A stretch of DNA of 64,000 nucleotides from Bradyrhizobium jicamae. GTDB taxonomy: Bacteria; Pseudomonadota; Alphaproteobacteria; Rhizobiales; Xanthobacteraceae. The stretch is from the NCBI RefSeq assembly GCF_001440395.1, contig NZ_LLXZ01000102.1, forward strand, positions 92,482-156,481, written 5' to 3'. This document shows, piece by piece, positions 44,397 through 54,923 of this stretch. The notes beneath the pieces were generated by a model that did no database searches, had not been told where the DNA came from, and saw nothing but the letters and a program-made list of their open reading frames with translations. The position numbers and the translations under genes are program-made. Position 1 is the first letter of the stretch. Each line of letters starts with the position of its first letter.

Positions 44397-45071
44397 TCAT
44401 CGCCGGCCTCCAACTTCGTCGACATGCCTCAACAGATCGGCCGGATCATCGTAAACGCGGATTGCACCGGATTGCCTCAACTCGTCTTGCCCATAGCCAC
44501 CGCTCAAAAGACCGACACCCAAGGCCCGGCATCGTATTGCCGCCAGCATGTCCCAGACGCTATCGCCGACAACCACTGCTGTTTCGATAGGTGCTCCCAG
44601 TCGGGCGGCAGCCGCGAGAAACAGGTCCGGATCGGGTTTGGCATATTTGACCTGATCGCGCGTCACCACCGGGATCCTATCAGGATCGACGCTGAGCGCG
44701 GCCAGATTGACGGCTGCGGTTTCCATGCGGCCGCTGGTCGCAATCGTCCACGGAATACCGGCCTCCGACAACCACGACAGCAATTCTCGAGCTCCGGGCA
44801 GAGGCCGAATGTATCTTGCCTGCTGACGGTACGCGGCGGCGTGGCCCTCGCGCAGCCGTTCCGCGCGCTCATCGCTAATCTCGAACCCCGTCTCGCGCAG
44901 AAGCTGGTCGGTGAACAAGCCGCCGCTCATGCCGATCTTGCGATGGATGCGCCAGACCGAAAGCTCAATACCTTCAGCGTCAAGCGCGTGCTTCCAGGCA
45001 AGGACGTGTTGGTACACGCTGTCCACCAGCGTTCCATCAAGATCAAATATAAAGACGGGCTCAATACGCAT
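44397..45071 (-). CDS. HAD-superfamily phosphatase
   Basis: 224 residues from ATG 45071 behind CAAGGAGAAG. Motif I is FIFDLDGTLVDS, motif II is WTIATSG, motif III is the Lys in KYAKPDPDLFLAAA and motif IV is VVVGDSVWDMLAA. The cap between motifs I and II fits subfamily IA (phosphoglycolate phosphatase, beta-phosphoglucomutase type). The substrate is not predictable. It overlaps nothing, and the DUF4010 gene stops 101 bp upstream on the same strand. Confidence 0.85.
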   Translation of the reverse strand: MRIEPVFIFDLDGTLVDSVYQHVLAWKHALDAEGIELSVWRIHRKIGMSGGLFTDQLLRETGFEISDERAERLREGHAAAYRQQARYIRPLPGARELLSWLSEAGIPWTIATSGRMETAAVNLAALSVDPDRIPVVTRDQVKYAKPDPDLFLAAAARLGAPIETAVVVGDSVWDMLAAIRCRALGVGLLSGGYGQDELRQSGAIRVYDDPADLLRHVDEVGGRR

Positions 45072-45171
45072 CGACTTCTCCTTGTTCGATAGCATTGTCA
45101 TCTGCAATGGCTGAGCACCTTCGATTTGGCGGTGCCAGCGAGCGGCATCGGCCTTGGCGATCAACCGCCGT

Positions 45172-46491
45172 TCAGGCGGCGAAGACAAAGGTCAACCACA
45201 GCGCCGCTGCTCCGACGAGAAGGCAAAGCAATGCCATGGCCGCGATCTCAACGGCAAACGGGCCGCGGCCGATCACGGCCCCGATAGCGATCTTGCTGAC
45301 AGTATTGCTGGCGACGGCGCCGAGAATGGCCACCGCCGCATCTGACCTGCTCAGGATCTCAGGTGTGAGGCGCGCCATCGACACGGTGATCGCATCAATG
45401 TCGGCAATTCCCACGAAGATCGCACCGGCCAACGCGCCCGTAGCGCCAAACGTTTCTCCCACCGCTCGACTGAGCATGACGATCAATCCCAGAAAAAACG
45501 CAAATCCCACCACTGACCAAAAATCAAACGGATTGCGAAAATCTACACCCTGATGGCCACCGGTGTCAGTCTTTGGCCAGTACACCCAGATGATGGCGAA
45601 CCCGGCTGCCACGAGTGAGGCAGCAACGAGGGTCGGCAAGACAAGCATGAGGAGACCAGGCTTGAGCGCTGCCACGATGGCGGCCACGCGGAGGAACATG
45701 ACAACGGACGCGACCGCGACGCCAGCCGCAAGCAGACGGGATGAACCTTCACCCGCGGCAGCATGGCGTGCGTTGGCGATGGTCACTGCGGTGGAAGACG
45801 CGACCGCGCCGGCTGCGGCCGCCAACAGCAGCCCGCGACGCGCGCCGAAATTCTTCACCGCGGCATAGCCGAGGAATGAGACGCCGGCGAGGACGATGGC
45901 GATGATCCACACGTCGCGCGGATTGACCCCGCCGAACGGGCCGACCGGATGATCGGGCATGATCGGCAGCCCGAGGAAGGTCATGGCGAGCAAGACCAGT
46001 CCTGACTGCAACTCAGGCCAGGTGATATTCTCCAGCCAGCCGTGAAGCTCTTCTCGAAAGGCGAGTAGGCCCGCGGCCGCGACTGCTGTGCCGGCGGCTA
46101 CCCGCAGATCGCCGAGCACCGCATAAGCGCCAAGAGCAAAAGTCAGCATGCCAGCGATCGCAGTGGTGGCCGAGAAAGTTCCAACCGCCCTGTTCTCATC
46201 GCGGGTGAAGAGAGTAACAACCGCCGCATAGGCGGCGAAGCCAAGGCCGAGAACGATACCGCCGACGGCGCTGGCGACACCTGCTGACGCTTGTGACGAC
46301 AAGGCCAGCGCTAGTGCCGCGATTACGCCGCCGAGCAGACCCGAAATGGCAAAGGTGCGGATTCCCGCCGCACGACTTCCAGGGCGCGCTTGACGTCGGC
46401 GCCAACCTCGTTCGAGGCCGATCAATAAACCGATGCCGAGCGCGACCGCGAGACGAGAGATCAACTCTTGGAGGTCCTTGGACGGGTCCAT
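45172..46491 (-). CDS. MgtC/SapB N-terminal plus DUF4010 membrane protein
   Basis: 439 residues, with about 12 membrane helices. RLAVALGIGLLIGLERGWRRR is the MgtC/SapB start, with the DUF4010 half from about residue 190 (TFLGLPIMPDHPVGPFGGVNPRDVW...). Related proteins are linked to magnesium stress or solute transport but have no proven activity. An Arg-rich loop after the first helix fits inside-positive topology. Confidence 0.85.
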   Translation of the reverse strand: MDPSKDLQELISRLAVALGIGLLIGLERGWRRRQARPGSRAAGIRTFAISGLLGGVIAALALALSSQASAGVASAVGGIVLGLGFAAYAAVVTLFTRDENRAVGTFSATTAIAGMLTFALGAYAVLGDLRVAAGTAVAAAGLLAFREELHGWLENITWPELQSGLVLLAMTFLGLPIMPDHPVGPFGGVNPRDVWIIAIVLAGVSFLGYAAVKNFGARRGLLLAAAAGAVASSTAVTIANARHAAAGEGSSRLLAAGVAVASVVMFLRVAAIVAALKPGLLMLVLPTLVAASLVAAGFAIIWVYWPKTDTGGHQGVDFRNPFDFWSVVGFAFFLGLIVMLSRAVGETFGATGALAGAIFVGIADIDAITVSMARLTPEILSRSDAAVAILGAVASNTVSKIAIGAVIGRGPFAVEIAAMALLCLLVGAAALWLTFVFAA

Positions 46492-46712
46492 GTCCAGACC
46501 GTTCTAGGCGCGATCGGGTCCAGTTTCAGATCAAACAAAAACAAAGGGATGAGGCGCGGCCTCGTCAGCCAAACGCGGGCACCTATGCGACCATTGGGCC
46601 GCTCGGCAATGACTGCCAGCGTTCGAAACGGCCTCGGGTCTTCCTGATTGCATGCGCGCAAAATCCATCATTTACATTTGCGAAATCTAGGGGCTCCCGC
46701 CTCGCGAGCACC

Positions 46713-46726
46713 TTGACTGGCGTCAG
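46713..46726. promoter_or_regulatory. FNR/FixK-like palindrome
   Basis: TTGAC-TGGC-GTCAG, one outer mismatch, with no gene close by; 165 bp from the next copy. Confidence 0.5.
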
Positions 46727-46877
46727 CTTTCTTCAGGGTTTTCAGCGGCCAGTAATCTTTGTCGGCCGCTCCGTGCAGGACATCGCGATGTAGGTTGCGC
46801 GACCGAAAGCACTTTATGCAGCTGTGCTACTACGGCCCCTTCGCCGACCGCGTAACAGCCAAAAGCTTTCGGGAAGC

Positions 46878-46891
46878 TTGATGGTCGTCAA
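46878..46891. promoter_or_regulatory. FNR/FixK-like palindrome, exact
   Basis: TTGAT-GGTC-GTCAA. The nearest start is the deaminase ATG at 47083, 198 bp downstream. Confidence 0.6.
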
Positions 46892-47082
46892 TGCGCTGTG
46901 CGTCAGCCTGGACGATCGAGAAACAGGACGTCGAGCGTAAACGTCTTGCCAGCGTAACTGTCTTGACAGGCGGCTCGGATTATCCACAGGCCGATCGAGG
47001 CAGCTCACGAGACGGGAATTGCACTCCGATATGACGCGCTATCGTAAACTGGAGTACCGTTGTCAGTTCATGAGGTCCAGTG

Positions 47083-47706
47083 ATGGCTGAGGAGTTGGAC
47101 CAGTTGATGATGACGCACTGCATCGGCATTGCGAAGGCGTCAGGGAAGGCCGGAGAGTATCCATATGGCGCGGTCATCTGCCGCGACGGTGTGATCGTGG
47201 CCGAGTCCATCAATCGCGTTACCCACGACAGGGACGTGACGCACCACGCCGAGGTCGTTGCAATTTCGCGGGCGGAAGAGTCGCTCGGTACGATTAGCCT
47301 GGATGACTGCGAAATCTATGTAAATGCAGAACCGTGCGCGTTTTGCTCTTACGCGATCCGGGAGAGCAGGATCCGCCGGGTCGTGTACGGGCTCAGTTCT
47401 CCGCACATGGGAGGCGTCTCGAAGTGGAATATACTCGGCGACGTGGATTTATCCCGCAGTATGCCGGAGGTATTCGCACCGCCTCCTGTAGTCGTTGCGG
47501 GATACATGGCCAAGGAGGCTGAACAGGGACTGATCGATTGGAATCCACTCATTGCCGCAATTATCGCTCGACGCGGCCTCTTTGGCGCGGCACCACAGGT
47601 GATAACCCGCGTTATGGAGGCCTGCCGCGTCCGGCGGCCTCGCCGACGCGAGCGAATGCTTCGCTTTCTGCGTCGCCACTTCTTTGACTATTTCGGACGT
47701 CGTTAG
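47083..47706 (+). CDS. Nucleoside deaminase (cytidine/deoxycytidylate deaminase fold)
   Basis: 207 residues from ATG 47083 (GTG 47080 also open). Zinc-site motifs are HAEVVAIS (HxE) and EPCAFCSYAI (PCxxC), with GAVICRDGVIV upstream. The family includes guanine deaminase and tRNA adenosine deaminase. The extra Arg-rich C-terminal ~50 residues (RRPRRRERMLRFLRRHFF) are unusual and could bind nucleic acid or membrane. The substrate is open. Confidence 0.85.
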   Translation: MAEELDQLMMTHCIGIAKASGKAGEYPYGAVICRDGVIVAESINRVTHDRDVTHHAEVVAISRAEESLGTISLDDCEIYVNAEPCAFCSYAIRESRIRRVVYGLSSPHMGGVSKWNILGDVDLSRSMPEVFAPPPVVVAGYMAKEAEQGLIDWNPLIAAIIARRGLFGAAPQVITRVMEACRVRRPRRRERMLRFLRRHFFDYFGRR

Positions 47707-47990
47707 CATCCGATGGGATCGGAGCCGTTTGCTGGATATTACTCCTTTGAATCAAGACTTCGGCGCCCGCGATAGTCGCTATTAGGACTCCGTCAACTGT
47801 CGAGACTCCGCCGAAAGACGCATTGTGCATTTGGATGCCCGTGGTCGCGGGAGGACCGGTTGGCTCACTCGAAGAGAGGCGCTTAATCATGATAGAACAT
47901 GCTCGGTGTGAGAAGCCGGTTCCGGTGTCTGGAAGTCTGATCGTTTCACGGCGCCAGGCGATATGTTCCCCGACGATGACATGACGCCCG

Positions 47991-48644
47991 ATGTTGCTGC
48001 ACAGCGCTGAGATGCGGTGGTTCTTCGTGGGTCCCGCGCCGGAATGGGTTCCGGAGTGGTTCGACGCCGGAGAAGGACGGCTACCGGAGCGGCTGGAAAA
48101 GCTAAGGACCGACTCCTACCTGGTCTTCTTCGGGTCCTCAGGTGTCGGGGTAAAGCTGCGCGAAGCGCCTGGGAAAGGTCATCTCAATTTCGAGATCAAG
48201 GCGCTGCGGTCAGCACCTAGAACTGTCGAGCCTCGCCCGGGCATCCTGGGAAAGGCGGATGCGTGGGTGAAATGGTCCGTCGAGTTGCCCGTGGCGGAGG
48301 ATCTTCGGCAGACCATGCGGGAGGGATCGCGCTGGATCGACGTCGAGAAAAAGCGCTGGCTACTCAAGTATGAGCTCAAAGCTGACGCCGCACCGAAAGA
48401 GGTCTTGAAGGAGGCAAGGCCCGACGAGGGATGCAACGTGGAGTTAACGGAACTGGTGGTGGTGGGAGGCCATTGGTGGACGATTGGATTCGAAGCGTTC
48501 GGTCTGCCGGAAAGGGTCGACCGCCATCTGCTGGCAAGCCTTGAGACGTTCTTTTCTGGCTCCAGGGCAAAGATTCCGTGCCCGCTCCTGGAGGCAAATT
48601 CGCTGTCGTACCCGAATTGGTTTGCCAACATCGGTGTCGTTTGA
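47991..48644 (+). CDS. Conserved hypothetical protein
   Basis: 217 residues. The text looks like a genuine beta-rich protein (WFFVGPAPEWVPEWFDAGEG, YLVFFGSSGVGVKLREAPGK, CNVELTELVVVGGHWWTIGFEAFG). The alternation of charged strands recalls triphosphate-tunnel or lipid-binding folds, but I cannot assign a family. No signal peptide or membrane helix. MRWFFVGP at about residue 8 could be the real start (ATG 48012). Confidence 0.55.
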   Translation: MLLHSAEMRWFFVGPAPEWVPEWFDAGEGRLPERLEKLRTDSYLVFFGSSGVGVKLREAPGKGHLNFEIKALRSAPRTVEPRPGILGKADAWVKWSVELPVAEDLRQTMREGSRWIDVEKKRWLLKYELKADAAPKEVLKEARPDEGCNVELTELVVVGGHWWTIGFEAFGLPERVDRHLLASLETFFSGSRAKIPCPLLEANSLSYPNWFANIGVV

Positions 48645-49059
48645 AATTTCATCGGCATCAAGGCCGCCGCAACCGCATTGGGATTTGAACACGCGTGACA
48701 GGCGCCCCGGTCAGCGATCCCGATCTTGCAGGGATGCGATATCTCGGTGCTGCACGAAGCGGGCATCATCCGCGAGGGTGAGGAGTATGAGGAGCACAGC
48801 TGGATGCAAGACCAGGCCTCCGCACGCCCGCGAACGCGCACCCGCGGGTGGCCGTCAGAGAGCGGCACCGCCCGCGGCCGGGGGCGCGCCCGGCTATACC
48901 GTGGACGTGGAGATCGTCTCGCCAGCTTGTAGGGTCGCGCCTAAAATGGGCGACGACCACCGGCTGGTTGACGGATATCAACGCGGCCGGGCGGAAACTC
49001 AGTAATGATATTAGGGGAGTGCCTTCGGGGCTGAGCGGCAGGCTGAGGGAAGCCAACCG
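48645..49059. other. Stretch upstream of clpB
   Basis: No gene assigned. A short frame (CDISVLHEAGIIREGEEYEE) may be debris. It contains the exact palindrome at 48968-48981. Confidence 0.4.
48968..48981. promoter_or_regulatory. FNR/FixK-like palindrome, exact
   Basis: TTGAC-GGAT-ATCAA, centred 85 bp before the clpB start. I saw no heat-shock sigma-32 promoter (CTTGAA-N-CCCCAT-like) in this interval. Confidence 0.7.
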
Positions 49060-51699
<2,640 letters not shown>

Positions 51700-52391
51700 A
51701 GGGGAATGACGTCGTGCTATCGACCACGCCCCACAGCCGGCCAGCCATGTGCGCGGGCGATTAAGCTGAAGTATCCCGCCAGGATAGAAGCGCGTGTAGG
51801 TGCGGGTGGCCAGCACCGCTACGCCGGGCAATGGCAGATAGCTCTGGAAAACGACGCCAATCGTTCGGCTACGTTCCAATAAGCCCGAAGCGGAACCCGG
51901 GGAGGGTGCCCGGGTTCCTAGCCTGTCGGAACAGCATCCCTCCCTCTAGGGACCGCTCGGCATGGCCGCCGTTTTATATTCACAGGCCAGCTGAACCGTC
52001 GGTGAACTATTGCACGTTCGGCAAATCGGAAGAACTACACTCGCATGCGGCCGGCTTTGCGACAATTTGCCGCCAGCCGCTAGTCGACGATCGTCCCGAG
52101 CGCCCCGGTCATCACAGAAGTACGTTTTTGAGGCCGGGCCGGGCCATTGCGGCTCACGTTCTGCTCAGAACGCTGCAACGAAATCTCAGCGAATCGGGTG
52201 AATCGATCGCGATCAAAACTTGGCGCAACCGTTCTTCACAGCATGAGAATCAACAACTTAGAAAACGCTCATTGCGTTCGGGACGCTGGCTCATCGGTTG
52301 GTCTGTTCATGCGACGCCCCTGGGGGAATTGGCCGTCGAATTGCGGCGCTGCTCGTGTCCGCGGCGGTTTCACTCGCAAAGACTTTCCGGC
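51700..52391. other. 690-bp stretch without a recognised gene
   Basis: An open frame from 51831 crosses much of it and continues antisense through the next gene, but its text is not protein-like. On the minus strand a short segment reads FQSYLPLPGVAVLATRTYT, which may be debris of an unknown protein. Confidence 0.4.
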
Positions 52392-52706
52392 CTAAGCTCT
52401 GGCTGCCGTTTTCTCGACGAGCTGATGCAGCGAATCCGGCAGCTCGCGGTCCTCATCGGCGCAGCGCTGGCACAGCCTAAGCGCTATCTCTTCGGAAACG
52501 TCGCGAACCCAACCTTCCGAGAGGTTAAAACCAACGACGCGAACCGGGTTGCTGTACTGGCCTTCTAACAAATCCTGGATGACAGCTTCAAGATCGGTGT
52601 CTTCCACGTTTGTGTCGCGCCAGGCACAACCCATTCGGCCGAAGTCGTCGAGGACCAGATAAACATCCCGGTCGATGCCGGGGATAATCGAGGGTGACGC
52701 ACGCAT
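52392..52706 (-). CDS. Small conserved hypothetical protein
   Basis: 104 residues beginning MRASPSIIPGIDRDVYLVLD. The mix of VYLVLDDFGRMGCAWRDTN and VVGFNLSEGWVRDVSEEIAL suggests a small globular alpha/beta protein. From memory similar proteins occur widely in Bradyrhizobium with unknown function. It overlaps the 3' part of the DUF2934 frame upstream on the same strand. Confidence 0.65.
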   Translation of the reverse strand: MRASPSIIPGIDRDVYLVLDDFGRMGCAWRDTNVEDTDLEAVIQDLLEGQYSNPVRVVGFNLSEGWVRDVSEEIALRLCQRCADEDRELPDSLHQLVEKTAARA

Positions 52707-53038
52707 GACCCAACTCCACGCAACCGAACGTGACTTAAAAAACGGCGGTTAGGATTGGTTCCTACCGTTTGTCGAGCGACTGACTGGCCTAAGCTCAGTT
52801 TGAGTCCCTGTGCTGCACTGCTAACGCTCAGCGCACCAGGGCCGAGGGCGCCGCTCTGCGTTAAATTCAAGAACGTGCCGGGCGTGCGGCTGGGGGACGA
52901 TTTATCCTCGTTTCGCAGTTCTTGCTCTGCTTGCTGCCAGAACTCGTCTTCCTTACCTTTTGGCCTGTCATGGCGCTCCCAGGTCTCATAAGCGCGCTTC
53001 TTTGATTTCTTCTTCGGCGCTAGCCGATGCCCTGCCAT
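52565..53038 (-). CDS. DUF2934 protein, C-terminus probably frameshifted
   Basis: The first ~55 residues are a DUF2934-type domain (KRAYETWERHDRPKGKEDEF, with WQQAEQEL). Relatives are ~60 residues and stop after a short tail. Here the frame runs 100 more codons and overlaps the next gene antiphase, so the natural stop near 52870 was probably lost by a frameshift. Only the N-terminal part is likely meaningful. Confidence 0.55.
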   Translation of the reverse strand: MAGHRLAPKKKSKKRAYETWERHDRPKGKEDEFWQQAEQELRNEDKSSPSRTPGTFLNLTQSGALGPGALSVSSAAQGLKLSLGQSVARQTVGTNPNRRFLSHVRLRGVGSCVRHPRLSPASTGMFIWSSTTSAEWVVPGATQTWKTPILKLSSRIC

Positions 53039-53049
53039 CCCTGTTCACG

Positions 53050-53365
53050 GATCCCGCCAGTTTCATCCAAACACCGCCAAGCTGCCCGAGGCGGAACATA
53101 TCCTGCCGGAATGGCAAGCCGCCATGGAGGCGCTGATCCTAGTGGTGGAGAGCGGAGGCCCGGCCAACTGGCGCGCATCGACGGCCTGCGGGCGTTGACC
53201 CGCAACCACGTCCGCAAGTTCAATCCAACGCGAAAGGATCCGCACTGGGCCGCGCAAACTCGAAGGGATCAGCCATGACCGTTTTTGTCTATGTCAATAC
53301 CAGCAAGCCGGCCCGCGACGTTGATTACATCAAGGTTTTTGCAAACCAGGCTGCCGCACGTGCAG
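53050..53365 (+). pseudogene. Remnants of two small accessory proteins
   Basis: Two fragments in plus orientation resemble a pair of short proteins common in rhizobial accessory DNA. The first spans AEHILPEWQAAMEALILVVE and, in another frame, RALTRNHVRKFNPTRKDPHW. The second starts at ATG 53275 with MTVFVYVNTSKPARDVDYIK and VFANQAAA, then runs into the hairpin repeat. Both are broken; I infer the pairing from memory. Confidence 0.45.
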
Positions 53366-53377
53366 CCCTCACCCCGA

Positions 53378-53404
53378 CCTCTCCCCGTGGAGAACGGGGA
53401 GAGG
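53378..53404. repeat. Palindromic hairpin element
   Basis: CCTCTCCCCGT and ACGGGGAGAGG form a perfect 11-bp stem with a GGAGA loop. Elements of this type recur between genes in Bradyrhizobium (from memory). It sits 15 bp after the stop of the minus-strand DUF1236 gene, so it may also terminate it. Confidence 0.65.
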
Positions 53405-53418
53405 GAGAACAGCCGGCC

Positions 53419-54648
53419 TCAGTCGATCACCTGGACGACCTTCTGCTGCTGGGGGTCAACTAGAACCACCTCGTCGCCGATGGCGAGATAGCGGTAGTTG
53501 GCGAGCTCCGGATGGTTGCGCGCCAGCTCTTCCGGCACCGGCTGCAGCGACAGACAGTTCGACGCCGAGGTTCCGGCTCCGCCGCCCGGAGGCGAGGTCG
53601 ACCCGACCGTCGTCGAAGAGCTCCGCACCAATTCCCTGAACCGCCTGCGCGTGTCATCGCTGATGACGACACGGTCGCGGCCGTAAGCGGCCGCTCTGCT
53701 GTAGCCCGGTCCGTCGTCGAAAATATCGACGACCTCGCGCCGCCGCGGATCGATAATGGCAACGCGGTTGTCGATCACCGTGTACTCATAGTCCCGGTAT
53801 TGCGGCATGATCCGCGCGATATCGGGCGGCAACCGGCGCGCCTGCACGCCCCGCGGCAACCGCGTGCCGACATTGACCTCGACATTGAGATTCTGGCTGG
53901 TGACCGTCCGGTCGCGCCGCAGCTGATCGACGACTTGCCTGCGCTGATCGTCGTTGACCGCGGTCGAAGAAGTCTGGCGGTTCGATTGATCCGGCGCCTG
54001 GCCGGTCTTCTGGTTCTGTGTGTTGTCGGCCGGCCGCGCGCTCTGCTGCGGCGAGGAGTTGGAGGGCTGGGCGGCCTGATCGCGCTGCTCCTTGCGATCG
54101 CGATCGATCTGCTGCTGGGTCTGCTGCTGCTTGGTATCGGCCGGCCTGGTGGCGTCCTGCGCGCGGTCCTGCTTGGGCTGACCCTCGCGGCCCCGCAGCT
54201 TTTCCTCGGCCTGTTGCTTCTGGTCGACAGCCGGCTTGGCATCGCGGCCCTGCTGCAGGTCCTTCTGCTGCGCCGTGCTCGAGGGCGCGCGCTCGCCACG
54301 GCCGGGCTGATCCTGGCTCTGCCGGGTCGGCTCCTTGGACTCGCGGCCCTGCGGCTCCTGTGCCTGCTTGCTGCGCTCGGCCGGCGACGGGGCCTCACCG
54401 CGCTGCATGTCCTTGGCGCTGCCCTTCGGTTCGGACTGCGCGCGCTCCTTGATGCGATCGGCCGCGCCGCCGCGATCCATATCCTTCGACTGGGCGGCCG
54501 GACGGTCCATTTCCCTAGAGTGAGACGCCGGTGATTGGGCGCGGGGGCTCTCCTCGCGCTTCTGCGAACCTTCCGGCGATTGCGCAATGGCGGCACCGGC
54601 GCCAATCACCAACGCCATCGCTGTCGTGTAAAGCCAATTAATCCTCAT
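53419..54648 (-). CDS. Exported Gln-rich DUF1236 protein
   Basis: 409 residues. A signal peptide (MRINWLYTTAMALVIGAGAA, cleavage near AIA-Q) precedes about 200 residues of low-complexity Gln/Arg/Ser/Asp sequence. A structured region follows (LNVEVNVGTRLPRGVQARRL, then DYEYTVIDNRVAIIDPRRRE). The C-terminal repeat YRYLAIGDEVVLVDPQQQKV makes this a DUF1236 protein with two related segments. It is periplasmic and probably a wall- or envelope-interacting factor; function unproven. A palindrome is 78 bp upstream. Confidence 0.8.
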   Translation of the reverse strand: MRINWLYTTAMALVIGAGAAIAQSPEGSQKREESPRAQSPASHSREMDRPAAQSKDMDRGGAADRIKERAQSEPKGSAKDMQRGEAPSPAERSKQAQEPQGRESKEPTRQSQDQPGRGERAPSSTAQQKDLQQGRDAKPAVDQKQQAEEKLRGREGQPKQDRAQDATRPADTKQQQTQQQIDRDRKEQRDQAAQPSNSSPQQSARPADNTQNQKTGQAPDQSNRQTSSTAVNDDQRRQVVDQLRRDRTVTSQNLNVEVNVGTRLPRGVQARRLPPDIARIMPQYRDYEYTVIDNRVAIIDPRRREVVDIFDDGPGYSRAAAYGRDRVVISDDTRRRFRELVRSSSTTVGSTSPPGGGAGTSASNCLSLQPVPEELARNHPELANYRYLAIGDEVVLVDPQQQKVVQVID

Positions 54649-54719
54649 GGGAGAACCTCCTGTTGGTTCCCCCCACCCGTCTGGATTGGGTAATCTAGGT
54701 TGCCGCGTTTGGTTTCACC

Positions 54720-54733
54720 ATGACGACGGTCAA
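54720..54733. promoter_or_regulatory. FNR/FixK-like palindrome
   Basis: ATGAC-GACG-GTCAA, one outer mismatch. Centred 78 bp before the DUF1236 start (minus) and 197 bp before the uvrA-like gene (plus). Confidence 0.55.
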
Positions 54734-54923
54734 CCGGCGGCGAGGCGATCCAGCGCAGCTTGATCAAAAGCGGGATCAGCGCCTCATGCTCCCTTGGGTC
54801 CAGTGGCGATAGATGGTTCATGCAGAGGATGACGCGGCGGGCGCTTGTTACGGAACCCCCCAGTTCTAGAAGACTTTCCTTATCGAAACCGCTGCGACCT
54901 TCGCGAGCGGCGAGGAAGGTCGG

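Larger units (their letters stand above)
46492..47082. other. 590-bp stretch with two palindromes and no recognised gene
   Basis: Short frames here do not resemble proteins. The two palindromes at 46713 and 46878 make this a candidate for an unseen small gene or RNA. Confidence 0.4.

Noticed and set aside
51831..52568. Open frame of 245 codons
   Set aside because: It runs antisense into a conserved small gene, has no domain-like sequence and no ribosome binding site.
53512..54534. Long plus-strand open frame opposite the DUF1236 gene
   Set aside because: Its Arg/Leu/Gly-rich text is a shadow of the repetitive Gln/Arg coding sequence on the minus strand.
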